Positions 11,436 through 23,425 of a stretch of DNA of 64,000 nt are shown piece by piece (positions within the stretch are counted from its first letter, which is position 1; every line of letters starts with the position of its first letter). The notes beneath the pieces were generated by a model, which saw only the letters and a program-made list of their open reading frames with translations, was not told the DNA's origin and did not search any database. The position numbers and the translations under genes are program-made. The DNA is taken from assembly GCA_021432605.1 (NCBI GenBank), contig MU271145.1, positions 1,116,001 through 1,180,000 on the forward strand, given 5' to 3'. Source of the stretch: Coniochaeta sp. PMI_546 (lineage: Eukaryota > Ascomycota > Sordariomycetes > Coniochaetales > Coniochaetaceae).

Positions 11436-13047
11436 GATGGGCAACCCTCCTCTGCAAGACGCAGGATTTGACGGGGAGACGTTTAAAGGTCGTGGAGCAG
11501 CTCAGGTGCAATATTGATGATGGGCAGCCTGGCTGGTGATGCTCCGTTTGAAGGATTTACTTGCCGGAGATGAAAGGGATCCAGAGGCCTTGACGCAAAA
11601 GAGACGCAGGTTTTTTCGTGAGTGTGGAATTGTGTGTGTGCGCGCGTCGCAAGATGCGGATGCGCTAGTCCTGATGCAGACGCAAGAGCCACGTGACTTG
11701 AGTTACCCGGGAGGCAGAATGGACGGTCAGTTGGGAAGAACAAGAGACAATAATTATACCAACCGCAAAGCGAACAAGATATGCCAGATTTTAACAGGCC
11801 CTAATCGTTGAGGATGTGAAATAAGTAAACCGCGTCACCGAAGCTTTGTCAGGGTCCAAGGTGAAGCTTTCCATCTTTCTGATCTTGAAGCTTAAGGTGG
11901 GGTTTCAACGAAAGTATGGCGCGGGGCACTGTTGAAGCTGATGACTAAGGTGAGGAACCTACTGTTACTGTACTCGACTATGGAAGGAAGGTAAGATTGC
12001 CCATCCCCCTAGTACGTGTATAATCTGATTGTCCGAACAACATTAGCTCCGCCAACTCCTCATTTCCGACAGGAAATCAGACAATTGTACTATGCACAAA
12101 TAGTCCACACCTGCATGCACGGAGGTGACACTGCTTTTGCACGTGATTCTAAGCTAATAACAGGGAGTTCGTGCACCGTGTAATGTAGCTGACGAACTCT
12201 TAGGTAGTCTCGAGCCTGAGGCAAGAACTTGGACGTTGCAAAACTCTGGGGCACCCCCTCGCTCTTGCTGCTCGTTAGAACAACCACCCAATTTCCTACC
12301 CCTGCATCCAGCCAATCAATAAGCGTAATTCGCCCAAGTTCGCTTCCACTTCCACTTTTTCCCCTAGGTACTTCCCTTTTGCTTGACCGTCGCGGGCAAA
12401 CACAAGGTAACGGTGAACCACTGGCAACTGTTGAGGCACAGGCCACCTTCTCTGCACTGGAAACTGTTCAAGGAGCCCCTTCCCTTCCTCTCGGCAAGAA
12501 AGTGCACGGTGAAACCTCCCAACCTCAGATTGAGCATTGAACCTCAATCCTTCCTTCCGCCATCGCGTGCGTCTCTGCCACAATCGAGCAGTTGCAATTC
12601 GAATCAATCGCTCCTTCCATCCTTATACATCCTGCATCGTCGTTGAAGTCTCTTGGGTAAGTTTGTCAGAATGAAGCAACATGCTCTCTTGCGCGAACAA
12701 CCGATCTGCCTCTTGATCGTGTCTCATCGTATCGTCGGCGCGATATCAGAGACATTTTTGGCCCGTCTTGGCCGGCAACCTCCATAATAGTAGCACAAGG
12801 CTGACCACGCATCATGACCGAACAGTCACTCAACGCGGATTCATACAGTCCTCGACCGAGAGCGCCGCGCAACTCACCACACAGCCCTACACAGCAGTCA
12901 GGACGGGCGACAGACTCCAACTCGAGCACTCCAGAGCGCAGAAACTCGGGCAACCTAGCTGCCCGAATTGAGATATCACCCTTTGATCTGCGTCCTCCAA
13001 AACCTCATCCCGACGATCCTCCAGAGCTCCAAAACATCCCTATCAAA
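11436..13047. other. Divergent promoter region between eIF3a and G gamma
   Basis: This 1.6 kb region separates the start codons of two divergently transcribed genes. A likely 5' leader intron of the G gamma transcript begins with GTAAGT at 12657. Possible acceptors are the TAG at 12788-12790 or the CAG at 12823-12825. The stretch 12814-13047 is open in frame with G gamma (see findings). The rest, 11436-12650, shows no gene. Confidence 0.5.
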
Positions 13048-13396
13048 ATGCCCCAATACACATCCAGAGATGTCGGCGACCCGACGCAGATCAAGAAGAA
13101 CAAGCAGAGCATGGCCGACCTCAAGCTCCGCCGCCTGACCGAGCTTAACAACCGGCTGCGCGAGGATCTTGAGCGGGAGAGGATTCCTGTTAGTCAGGCT
13201 GCCAAGAGGTGAGACTACGTCGACGTTATCATGCATCAAAGGTGCGACCTCTATGTACTAACTGCGGCTTTCTAGCATCATTGCGTACTGCAATAGCACA
13301 CGGGATTACATGGTCCCATCAGTCTGGGGTGTCGTTCCAAAAGGCGAGGACCCGTACGCGCCACAACAGAGCGGTGGATGCTGTGTGGTCATGTAA
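13048..13396 (+). CDS. gng-1: Heterotrimeric G protein gamma subunit
   Basis: Two exons (13048-13208 and 13276-13396) encode 93 residues, the length known for filamentous fungal G gamma such as Neurospora GNG-1. The protein begins MPQYTSRDVGDP, contains the basic coiled-coil helix MADLKLRRLTEL that pairs with G beta, and ends in the CAAX box CVVM for prenylation (preceded by a Cys that may be palmitoylated), which anchors the beta-gamma dimer at the plasma membrane. The 67-base intron has GTGAGA, a perfect TACTAAC branch site and a TAG acceptor, and joins AAK to SIIAYC. The start at 13048 is the family start. An in-frame ATG at 12814 would add 78 Pro/Ser-rich residues with no stop between. 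Which start is used depends on the leader splicing. Identity is confident; N-terminal extent is not. Confidence 0.93.
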
Positions 13397-14210
13397 AGGC
13401 CGTTGGGCAACAATTTATACCCGGATCCGTACCGCCGTGTGTAGGGTCTTTCTTTTTGGAGCGGGATCGTATTTGTTGGAAGGCGGCGTCAAAGCAAAAT
13501 ACTGCAGCGGACCCATCGGGAACGAAGGGTCGCTGTCGACTTGTGCAGGCGGTAGTGAAGGATCAAAAGCATCAGTTGATTTCGGGATAACCTGTCTCAG
13601 CACCAACACATTGCCAACCACAACTGTCGCGAGATTACAGGCGTGTCGATTGGGACGAGGGGATAAGCCGACTGCGGATGGCAATACGAATGGCGGTCAT
13701 GTTAATGGAGGACGATTATAACAGCTATACCTCGCAGTCAGGTTTCCGAGGGTCAAACGGGCAACTTGGCAGCTCTTCAGCATGTATTATTTTTCTTTTC
13801 CTTATCTCCTTTCTTCTCGGCCTGCTTGTCTGACGAGTTTTGTCATTTGTACTCTTTTTGCGTTACTCACAGGGCAGTGCTCATCGACGGCGGTGGAGTT
13901 GCCACACGGTCATGAAGCTCTGTATTCTCGATTGAATGGCATGACGACTTTCAAAGCTTCAGATACTGCTTCGCATGGAAATGCGCGATGTGTCTGATGT
14001 TGAAAACCGTGGCTGCTGGTGCCTTCGTGCATACGGGCTATACAATGTGAAGTTGATTGATGAATATGACAACCTACAGACAACCACACTTGAGCAGTTC
14101 GAACCTTTGATCCGAAGCAGGTGCAAATTCATCCAACTTGAACGGGACCATTGGATCATCTCAACCGTCGGGCATACACACCTGCAAACGACGATTCTCC
14201 AGAAGCAGCC
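13397..14210. other. Intergenic between G gamma and the decayed phosphotransferase gene
   Basis: About 800 bases, partly T-rich (near 13780-13860), likely the 3' untranslated region of the G gamma transcript followed by spacer. Short open frames on both strands have no recognisable similarity. Confidence 0.45.
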
Positions 14211-15513
14211 ATGAGTCACCAGGATTTCGACGAACGACTTGAATTGGTGAGGCAGGTTCTCACTGATCATGATCTAGAGGTATGTTCAAGGTCATATCCT
14301 CCACTGGTTGCCTTACCGCTAGAAGCACAGCTCAAGTGACTCTAGCCCACCGCTATCATGCCGTTGGAACATGACGCGAAGTGCCCGATTGAAACGACAA
14401 TTTCCCCTCCATGATCACATTTGCACCTTCAAAGCACAATCATTTATTTATCGAGGCCAGCGCATGCACATATTCACCACCAGAAGAAGGGGTGACCTCT
14501 CTGGTAATCCGACTCGGCAACCCACGAGCAGACGGCCTAAATCAGACCAACAGCGTACAGAACGAGGTCGCATCCATCTATCTTGCACGGCATGGCACAG
14601 GTATAGCATCGGCCGTCTTTCCGCCGTTATACGATTGGCAACGGTCTACTCTACATCCTGACGGCCATTCTTCTATGGGCTCGATTCTCAAGCACGGTGT
14701 AGCCCTCGACCCAGCACTTCGCTGGCTGGTGACGGGTATGAAGCAGTCCATCACCGACCAGATTATCGAAGCCTTCTTCTTCATTCAGTGTGCCCCCAAT
14801 ACCCCCAGATGCCCGTTGCTATGGCTGATTAAAAACCACAGACGATCGAAGCATCGTGAGCAGACCAACGACGACGCTAAAGGGCGCTTCATGGTCAACA
14901 TATGCCGGGTCCCTGCGGCCAAGTTTCTTCCACAACTCGGAGACACGGATGGGATTCTCACGCTTCGGGGCTGCGGGGCAAGCGTAGTCGCAAGTGTATA
15001 GATGCTTTCCTCACCTCTGTGTCTCGAGGATGCTGATGTTGACACTAGCAGCCGGGTGACTGGTTCATGGAGACCTCAGTGAGTCCAAATCCCACACCCA
15101 CCACTGCTGCACCGCCTAATGTCCCTACTCTGTGTAGCGTTGACCAAATACCCCGAGACAAACCGGAAAACCGGGCTGCTTGACTTTCGACTTGGCCTCA
15201 GTCAGCAAACAATGCGAGGAGTTCTTCCGCTCATTTCATGATGGGAGCGGCAACGCATTCAATGACGAGACGACCGAGGGTAAGGTGTGGGAGGAGGCGC
15301 TTGCTGCGAGACACATCATGCTATCCAACACCAGACGAGGTGTGGCGAATCTGAAGCTGCTCGGGAAGCTGGAAGGGCTGTTGTGTCCGTTATCGACTCG
15401 TGCATCCCGTGCTTGTGGCCAGGAAGTCTCCTGGCCAGGCCAAAGGAGAGCGAGCAGATGCTAGGCGGGAGCTTATGGCGTGTCTGGGTACTATAGCGGC
15501 TAGTGAAGCATGA
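14211..15513 (+). pseudogene. Degenerate aminoglycoside phosphotransferase (APH/kinase-like) family gene
   Basis: Pieces of a fungal APH-fold kinase lie in the right order on one strand but in different frames. They are: the N-terminal helix from ATG 14211 (DFDERLELVRQVL), with a good GTATGT intron at 14280-14345; the N-lobe block TSLVIRLGNPRADGLN to SIYLARHGTG (about 14490-14600); the linker block ITDQIIEAFFFIQ (near 14750-14790); the catalytic loop VHGDL (about 15063-15077), followed by an intron at 15079-15137; then TNRKTGLLDF, CEEFFRSFHD, NLKLLGKLEGLLCP and a C-terminal helix ending at a TGA at 15511-15513. Between these pieces the frame changes several times: before the N-lobe block, at an extra T after LLDF (near 15184), and after LLCP. 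The catalytic loop's usual Asn-containing segment is also missing, so the gene looks inactive. Splice sites survive, which suggests recent decay. The substrate of the intact relatives is usually unknown. Confidence 0.6.
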
Positions 15514-15974
15514 GGAATGATGCCAGGCACTCTGGGTCGATGATGTCTCCACGGACCGACAATCGTTATATTGGATCGTCTGAAGCAAGGACAACTGCAC
15601 CCATAGCATCAACCAGCATGTCAATGGCAGTGCTTTGTAGATGGGTCGGGCACAATGTAAGACCCATCCGTTGGAAGTAGGCGTATGTACGTTCGCGTAG
15701 CATGCGATGCCTCCTCGAATCCTGAGGGACCAGTTCAGAGGCTCTGAATTCAGCTACCCTCAGCCTCGAAAAGCGGAGTCCGAGCTGAAGAAGCTCTCCC
15801 TCCAAAGACTAGATCTAAGTCAGCAACCAATCAAGCCGACGATGACGCACCTCGAACCACAACCAGCCCAGCAATCCTCCAAATATCAGCTGAGCTCCGA
15901 GGCACGTACAATAACCCGCGGCTTACGACTTCTATAAAGAAACAGCCTGCCCTCCTCCGTCAGGACAAACCAAC
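15514..15974. other. Intergenic, promoter of the SelW-like gene
   Basis: This 460-base spacer carries the presumed promoter of the gene starting at 15975. A TATAAA-like string (CTATAAAG) lies at about 15933-15940, some 40 bases before the ATG, so the leader is short. No gene is seen. Confidence 0.4.
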
Positions 15975-16736
15975 ATGGCCGACTCCGAAGCTCAGCCGAC
16001 CACCGAATCCGGCCTACGCCTCCCCCGAGTAACAATCCAGTTCTGCACGCAGTGCAAGTGGAATCTTCGAGCCGCCTACGTAACACATCCCCCCCTTGTC
16101 TCCGCCCTCTCTTGATCTTCTTTTTCTACCACTACTAATCCACAAGTGAAATTCCAGTTCGCCCAAGAGCTCCTCCAAACCTTCTCGACCTCCCTCGGCG
16201 AGATCTCCCTCCAGCCCTCGACAGGCGGCGTCTTCAAGGTCGACATATTCCACCCGGACCCCTCCTCCCTCTCCGGGGTAAAAATCCAACACACCTCCAT
16301 CTGGGACCGCAAGAGCGACGGCGGCTTCCCGGAGACCAAAGAGCTGAAGCGGCGGGTGCGCGACGTCATCGAGCCCGGCCGCAACCTGGGCCACGTGGAC
16401 AGGGACTACAGCAAGAAGCCGGCCGCTACCCAAGACCCAGCAGCAGGCGAAGACACAACAGAAATGGCGGGCAAGAGCCAAGAAAAACAAGAACGACAAC
16501 AAGAACCCACGGCAGAAGCGCAAGAGTCAAACCCCCTCCCCCGCCCCCGCGACATAGCAGCCAAAGCCCACACCCTCACGCACCCGCCCGACGCGCCGCA
16601 GCCCAAGCAGCGCGAATGGGGCTCGCACGAGAGCGATCGCAAGGTCCCGGCCGGGGTGGGCGGGACGAAGCCCAGCCTCCCAGAGCCGAAGCTGCACGGT
16701 GAGACGCAGGCGCCGAAGTGTGAGGACTGCGAGTGA
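15975..16736 (+). CDS. SelT/SelW/SelH (Rdx) family thioredoxin-fold protein
   Basis: Two exons (15975-16079 and 16158-16736) give 227 residues. The N-terminal half is a Rdx domain: the beta strand VTIQFC leads into the redox motif C-T-Q-C (about residues 22-25), which in animal SelW has selenocysteine in the second position. It is followed by RAAYFAQELL, STGGVF and the conserved block WDRKSDGGFPETKELKRRVRD. Residues from about 115 on are low-complexity (Lys/Glu/Pro/Gln) and look disordered. The acceptor at 16157 (ATTCCAG) is chosen because it joins AAY directly to FAQELL; an earlier AG at 16145 would insert four extra residues. The fold suggests a thiol redox role, but the function of fungal members is not established. 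Confidence 0.85.
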
Positions 16737-18116
16737 CTGTGTGACCAAGAGGGCTGGGAGGGGCGACTGGGGTACTTGGAAGTTGGGGAACGGGTCGTTC
16801 GGTTGGAGTTTTACGGATGGAGGGACTGTTCGAAGGTTGTAATACCAGGACGTGTTTTATCATGATGGGGTTCTTTGAGATCTGGCAGCTGCGTCAACTC
16901 TTCTCCCGCACACAAGACCGACACATACTTTCTATATCATCGCAGTGCTGTGTGCAAAGTCAGCTGCAGAACATTTGAGAAGCGGTAGAAGTGCTTATGC
17001 GTTATGATTGTTGACAGTGCTCAGTAGCCAAACGACAAGGAAGAAGTACGGTATTCTCCAAGAAGGAGACTGTCCAGACATGGCACCAGATATCGCCCTA
17101 GGGCTGACTTATCCTTTCACGAGAAGGCCACAGACAGTCTGTCTATACAGGTTACCAGGTTGGGACGTGAAAGATAGTCGTCGGTGGAATAGAAAGTTCC
17201 GAGTTTGACTAGAGAAAAAGAGAAAAGGAGAATTCATATTCCCATCCACCGTGTCGTACAAGAAGTCCGTCTCCATGCATCATGAGAGATCCAGAGTTTC
17301 TCCCTCCTTTATAGAACCCAAAAGTTGTCCGCCGTGAGAATTCCTCTACCCCCCGCCGACTATTATAGGAAAGCCCGGTTCTTCCATGCCTCCTTCCCAC
17401 CTGTAGAGACATTAGCCCCCTTGAAAGACAAAAAATTGTACACCATGCTGCGATGACGGACGATATGCACGAGACACGGGTATCAGTGCCACCACACTCA
17501 AGGTCCAGATCAGAAAAGCCTCCGGGTCCCATTCCTCTTTTTCTCCATTTCCTCACTGTGCCTCCTGTCCTGTGCCAAGCGAAGACATAAATCCCGGCGA
17601 GATTGTAACATGACCTGACTATAAACGACGGCACAGGAGGCGGAAGTACACGAGTGACCCAGACGACTAGATTTCCGCTAGTTGCTGCCGTCGAAAAGAG
17701 AAGCAGGTGGGGTCGCAACGCAGCCAGCGTCCTGCAGAGTGAGGTATTGAAACATTCGCCGTGGTCTAGAGCAAATCCCTGATATCTATACCGGCACCGC
17801 ACCCAAAGCAAAGTCGTGGTTCGTCCGTTGCAAAATTGTCATGTTTCCGTCTCGTCTTTCGTGTTTTGTATGGGCAGGCATGCTCGGTCAACCAGGCGGT
17901 GGTTGAAGGTTAAGCTCGTAAGGGAAGCGCAGGAAGAAAGCTCGGTGGAGGCGGGAGGCTCGGGAAGCCCGGAGGACTCTTCTTGAGGTCGAGAAAGGAG
18001 GGATTGGCAGCAAGAGTCGTCGTGTGTGCGCAAATGAGTGCTCGTAAAGATCGTTGCAGGAAAGCAATTTATCGGCGGCCGAACCTAGAAAGAGGACTGT
18101 TCGTATAAATTCTTCT
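16737..18116. other. Convergent intergenic region
   Basis: This 1.4 kb lies between the stops of the SelW-like gene and PP1. A 200-codon minus-strand open frame (17209-17811) directly downstream of PP1 has no family similarity and unusual composition, and more likely belongs to the PP1 3' untranslated region. No other gene seen. Confidence 0.5.
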
Positions 18117-19304
18117 TTACGTCTTCTTGGATTGCTTTCGGGGAGGAGTCATGGTTCTGCTACTGCCTCCGAGGCCCTTGACGTACTTTTGTTTCTTCTC
18201 AGCGGGCTTGAGGATCTGGTGGTTTGACATGTCAGTTGCTGAGAGCAAACCAGAGGGCGATGGATGTTAGGAAACCAACCTGGAACGAGCACAGCAAGCT
18301 TTCGTCGACGCTCATCATAGCACCCGCGTTGTCGAACTCGCCGCAGTAGTTCGGCGCGCTGAACAGAGTTACCAGCTGGCGTTTGGAGAAAAACTCGTAG
18401 CCATCCTCGACTACCTGATGCGCACGGCAGATCAGGTCCATGTCGTGTTTTTGGAGGAATCGCGAGACAACGTCCGGCCCAAAGGTGAAAGACACGCCAC
18501 GGTCGTTCTCGCTCCAGCCTGTGATATCCTTGTCCGGATCGGACCACAGAAGATCGCAGAGCAAGCCGCAATCAGGAATCTACGCACGAGCAAGGTTAGT
18601 CGGGCCTCAGCTATCGACAAAGGCGAACACGGAGCAGCAAGATGACGTACGTCAGTCGGGCGCATAACGCGACGGATCTGCTCCATAGAGTTGAGATCCG
18701 GGCTCAGGCCGCCGTGCATGGTGAAGATCTTCTCATCGATGATGGCGGCGATCGGCAAGCAGTTGAAGCAGTCTGTAAAAGTCTTCCAGAGCTTGATGTT
18801 GTAGCGACGCTTGCATTCGTCGTAGAAGCCATAGATGCGGTTGATGGAAGCGCACTCATGGTTGCCTCTGAGGATGAAGAAGTTTTCCGGGTACTTGATC
18901 TTGTAGGCTAAAAGCAAGCAAATGGTCTCGAGAGACTGCTTGCCTCGGTCGACGTAATCCCCCAGAAACAGATAGTTGGCTTCAGGAGGGAAGCCGCCAT
19001 ATTCGAACAAGCGGAGAAGGTCATAATATTGGCCGTGAATGTCACCACAGATCTGCAGAAGTTCAGACATGTTAGCACTTGGCGGCAGGGGTAATCAGCG
19101 CTCTTACCAACAGATCGCACGTACCTTAATAGGAGCTTCCAGCTCGAGAAGAATGGGCTGAGAGATGAAGATCTCACGGGCCTTGGTGCAGAGGTAACGG
19201 ATCTCAGCTTCGAGGAGCTGCACTTGCTTGCCAGGCCGGCTACCGCGCACCTCAAGGAGGCGATCGATTATGGAGTCGAGATCGACTTCGTGTTGGTCCG
19301 CCAT
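18117..19304 (-). CDS. GLC7: Serine/threonine protein phosphatase PP1 catalytic subunit
   Basis: Four exons (19304-19125, 19052-18651, 18579-18280, 18215-18117) join to 326 residues, matching fungal PP1 (about 323). The metal and catalytic motifs are intact: GDIHG at 63-67, GDYVDRG at 91-97 and RGNHE at 122-126, with [16 protein letters not shown] later. PP1 dephosphorylates many targets in glycogen metabolism, mitosis and polarity, directed by regulatory subunits. The C-terminal tail carries a T-M-T-P-P-R site, the conserved TPPR phosphorylation motif by which cyclin-dependent kinase inhibits PP1. The final intron uses a weak GTTGGT donor, but its position and phase fit the conserved sequence [14 protein letters not shown]. 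The first intron is preceded by LEAPIK and followed by ICGDIHG. Very confident. Confidence 0.97.
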
Positions 19305-22300
19305 TTCGAATCCTCACCAGCCGCAAAAGAGAGGGCGCACAGATTACGTGAATGCAACGATTGTCTGCAGATTCCAAACGAGTGGCGAGATTACTCTCGG
19401 AAAAGCAGGGTAATCGAGGGGGTCAGAGTATGATGCACTCCTGGAATGCTAAATAAAGCGGAAGGCTAGCGTTAGAGACAGCTTTGAAGAAAGGTAAGAA
19501 TATCGAAACGACCTGTGAAAGGACTCCTGAAGCGTCGAGTCGCGTGTCGCAGAAGCAGGAGGATTGTGGTGGAGGCTTAGGAACAGGGGAGGAGGGGCAA
19601 GGGGTCAAGGCAAAAAAGCTGAGCGAGCCGTGAACCTACAGTCAGAAGTGATCTCAGCTATGAGTTGGCGTTTTCCTGCGAGAAAAGGCCGCACTGCAGT
19701 CAATAACCGCTGTGTCGTCGATGAATATTATGCTACCAATGGTGGTATTGGGCTAATCGAGACAAATCTCGTTGCTATCGTCGTCGCGGTGTCGCTGTGC
19801 GGATAGCTTGCGATGTCGCGGGGGGGAGAGAATTACTTTTTCTGTCAAGGAAATGTTCCCGACGTCGCCAGTGAAGTGGGATGTTGTTAAGAGAGCAAGA
19901 TTATCGATGCTCGAAATCGTCTTGAAGACGTGTCGCCGAAATGTTCTGGATCGAGCCAGATGTCGTCGCGAGAAGTTTTGGGTGTTGTTCCTTCCTATCC
20001 GCGGCAAGACAGGAGCGGAAGGGTTTCGTGTTGAGAAGGAGGTCAGGGAGGACTTGCGTCGGAAAATCGGCGGAGACTCGAGAGTGACAACCGCAGACAA
20101 AAACGTACGCGAACTTGGCGGATCAATGTCAAGTCACTTCGTGTGGCAAAGATGCGAGTGAATAAAACGGTCAAGGTGTCAATTTGTTGACAGTCGCCAA
20201 AAAGTTGAGAATCAGATTCTCGTCGTCTTTTGCAGAGGGGGGAGGGAGAAATTGACTTTCTCGGGTCGTGTTGTGGTGTCAGAGACGTCAGGTATGGGAG
20301 AAAAAAATGGCCCAGTCTCTGCTTTGAGAGGGAGCGAGTGGAACGACCTTGCCAGTGCGCGGCTGACCAGGATGCACAGTCGGGATCCGGAAGCTCTGCT
20401 CTGCTTCTTCTGCTCTGCCATGGCGAGGCCGGTCTGCTTGAACATTGGCCCCCCTCACATTCATACCACAGCATACACTACACACACATACATACCAGAC
20501 TGCAAAGTACCGTAGAGTCTACTACCACAGTAAGGTAGGTACCCTAGGTATGCAGTCCATTTGCCCCTCACCTCCATCAACCCCGCTGTCAACAACCCAT
20601 CTTTTCCTCTCCCCTCAATGAAAAACACAATCACCCACCAGGCCACCACCGGGACTGACTCTGCTTTCCGGGTCTCACCTTCCCCAGTTTGACGCAGCAA
20701 CTCTGATTCGCTTGGCGCTCCCTCGTCTGGAAAGCGCCAGTCAGTGACCCATGTCGAATGCAAAACATGGATGTGGCCGTTTTCTGTTTTCTATTTTCTG
20801 TCCTCGATCCCCGTTGAGGTACAGTAAAAGAAAAGATAAAGAATGATCTTCGACCAATGCTTCATCAGACTTCACATTCCCTGTGTTTCTTTACCTTTAG
20901 AGGATGCAGTCTCTACTAAGCAGCCGAGTCGGGTAGCTAACCTTATCTCAGCGATGCTCCAGCCCTGTTGTCCTGCTGCTGCCCTTGTGACGAGGGGACA
21001 TCCATCCCGAAGTCTAATATCTCGTTGGACGTCTACTGTGGTATACATGCACCCCAGCTTAACACAGACTAACCGTCGGCCACACGTGGAAGCTTCCACA
21101 ACACCAAAAGCTTGACCGATAACTGAGGTGCCTTTCCGAGCCACACCTACCGTCCGGCATCGCCAAACAACTCGTTGCGCTTCTCTGAAAAGAGGAAGAA
21201 GAAGAAAAAGGGAAGCACCGTTTGAAATGCTGTGTAACCTTCATCTTTTTGCATTAGGTCGCAGCCTGTACGCCTGTACGCCTGTCTGCAGCCCGCGCAT
21301 ACCTATCATAAGGTAGCTACCAAATAATTTATATATCCACGCAGAGCCGAGATGCCCATTAGTTGCAAGGTAATCGTGCTCAGCATACCGACCCAACCCC
21401 GGACCTGTACAAAGGGCCTAGTGCAGAGAGCTTGCTGCTGCGCCACATGCGTCTGCCCTTGTCCGAGTGCTTTCTAAACTGCATCACCGACTGAAGCCGA
21501 GACCTCACATTGTAAAAAAGGCAATGTATAATCAAGATTCCCCTCGCAAACGCCGGTCTTCATGAGAGTCTGCGCCCTCAGGGGAAGGTTCCGTCCAACG
21601 AGATCCCAGAGAGGGGCAACGAAGGTGTGTCAGGGCCCGGCTGGCCCTCCTTTCTCCCTTACCGCTGGATGGCGTCTACTATGTAAAGGGGGGGAAGGTT
21701 GGGGGTGCTTTCCCATTCGTCGAACGTATCCATGCGCTTTCCCATCCGGACCAAAGAAAAGGACGCGCCAAAGGTTTCGGTTGGCCGATGTTTGGGAAGT
21801 TGACGTCGCCAAGTGCTTTTCCACATTTTACAATGCGGCTCGACTGTTGCGTCCAACGACACGACAGAGGGGGGTGGATTCTGCCACAATGGAGTTGGTC
21901 TGTGACGATGAACACAACGTGAAGATGAAGATTGCAAATGACCCCGGGTATTCCTGAGTCGGTAACGTCAAGACCCCATACCAATGCTACCCCAACATTT
22001 CAGGGAACATTCAGGGTCTTCCTGGAACTAGATCGCGATCGCCTTTTCTAGGCCCCTCAGATCAGGAAAGGAGTCGTTGGCTATGATGGAGTTATGTCTC
22101 CAGTGATCTCCTTACCGTAGATCTACCCCTCCGCGATGACATGACCGTCCAGGTTTGGCTTTTTGAAACTCTTGTCGAGGCTGCACAAACATGAAAACCC
22201 TTGTTCTGCTTCGCCTAATCTCCGATAGTTGGCATTACTGTGAGGCAGTCAGGCAAACAATCTTTGTCTCTCGATTGGCTGCTTTGTCAATGTCTGCCTG

Positions 22301-23425
22301 GTTGGCTTGTTTCGAGGCCTTCCACCTGTGGTAGGATTGCCCCCCAATGTTAGCCCAGTGACGAATATTAGAGGAGGATCACTGGATCTACATACAGCTT
22401 CACATTGAGTATAGTCGTAGATCAGTCTAGCTGTCTAGTCGTCTGACCAACTGCCCGTCTAAGCATCTGTCTGATACTTTCTGGACATCGTTAGCCAAAT
22501 AGCTTGACATTTCCCTCTCGACGTCATATTTGTCCTACACTAACATGCACAAGCATTGCCCGGATATGCCGTCGTCGCCAGTGATTCCCCAGACAGGGCT
22601 GGTCACATGGCACTAGCTAACTGTACCTTAAAGGCCCCCTCCGGCATGCCACCCCCGCCAAAAGCCACTACTTACCGAGCAGGCCAGCAGCCCTATGTAC
22701 GGCATTTGTACGCATGCTACTTTACGGGATCGCTCCAATAACTCCGGCCTGCGAGGCCCTGAGTAAGGCCAACGGACCGGCATTCGTTAGGGCTGGCCTC
22801 CGGTTGGTCGTGAATGGCACAGCTCCTCGGAAAGAGAGTCATGAAAAACGAATGCTATTCGCAATTCATGTAGCCCTGTGTTTCGTAGCTCTGCAACACT
22901 GGTCTATGTCGTTCATGCCTCGGAACTTGGACCTTTATGATGACTGGCAATGAAAAGCAAGTTGTTCACACGTTTCTCCGAGATACCTCTATGAATCTAC
23001 ATACGGGAACAGGCAAGGCAAAGAAACATAGCGGGATAATAACATGTCTAAATGCCTCTTTCATTTCCATGTCCGAACTCTCGAGATTAGGAGCAAGTAC
23101 TGATACTGCGCAAGAAGAAGAAAAAAAGGTGGAGAGAGAAAAGGAGGATATCAAGAGCCAGAACCCAGCGGCAGCGGCAACGGCAACGATAGAACATCTG
23201 ATCCTTCCATAAGCCCCATGTGCAATGCCGCAAATACTCCCATTGCCTTCCCAGATCGCAGTCGCACCAATGTGCAGGCGCGAGCAAAGACAAATCTCTT
23301 AACGAAACAAAGGACTCATACACATATACACCCAAAACCCCGAGGACACCTAACCTGCAGTAGAAAAAGAAAAGCCAAAGCCAGAGCTCAGAGAATTGAA
23401 GACACGGCGACAAATAAAATCCTCA
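19305..23425. other. 4.1 kb intergenic region upstream of PP1
   Basis: The left part, 19305-20500, is the promoter and leader of PP1 on the minus strand. The rest is spacer up to the 3' end of the PHD gene. Short frames such as 21562-21957 (+, 131 codons, ATG start) have no recognised domain and lack codon bias like the neighbours. No RNA gene or mobile element recognised. Confidence 0.45.

Noticed and set aside
17209-17811. 200-codon minus-strand frame downstream of PP1
   Set aside because: No domain, odd composition (Trp/Cys/Arg-rich), and placed where the PP1 3' untranslated region is expected.
21562-21957. 131-codon plus-strand ATG frame in the PP1 upstream spacer
   Set aside because: No family similarity, no signal peptide and no coding-like codon bias.
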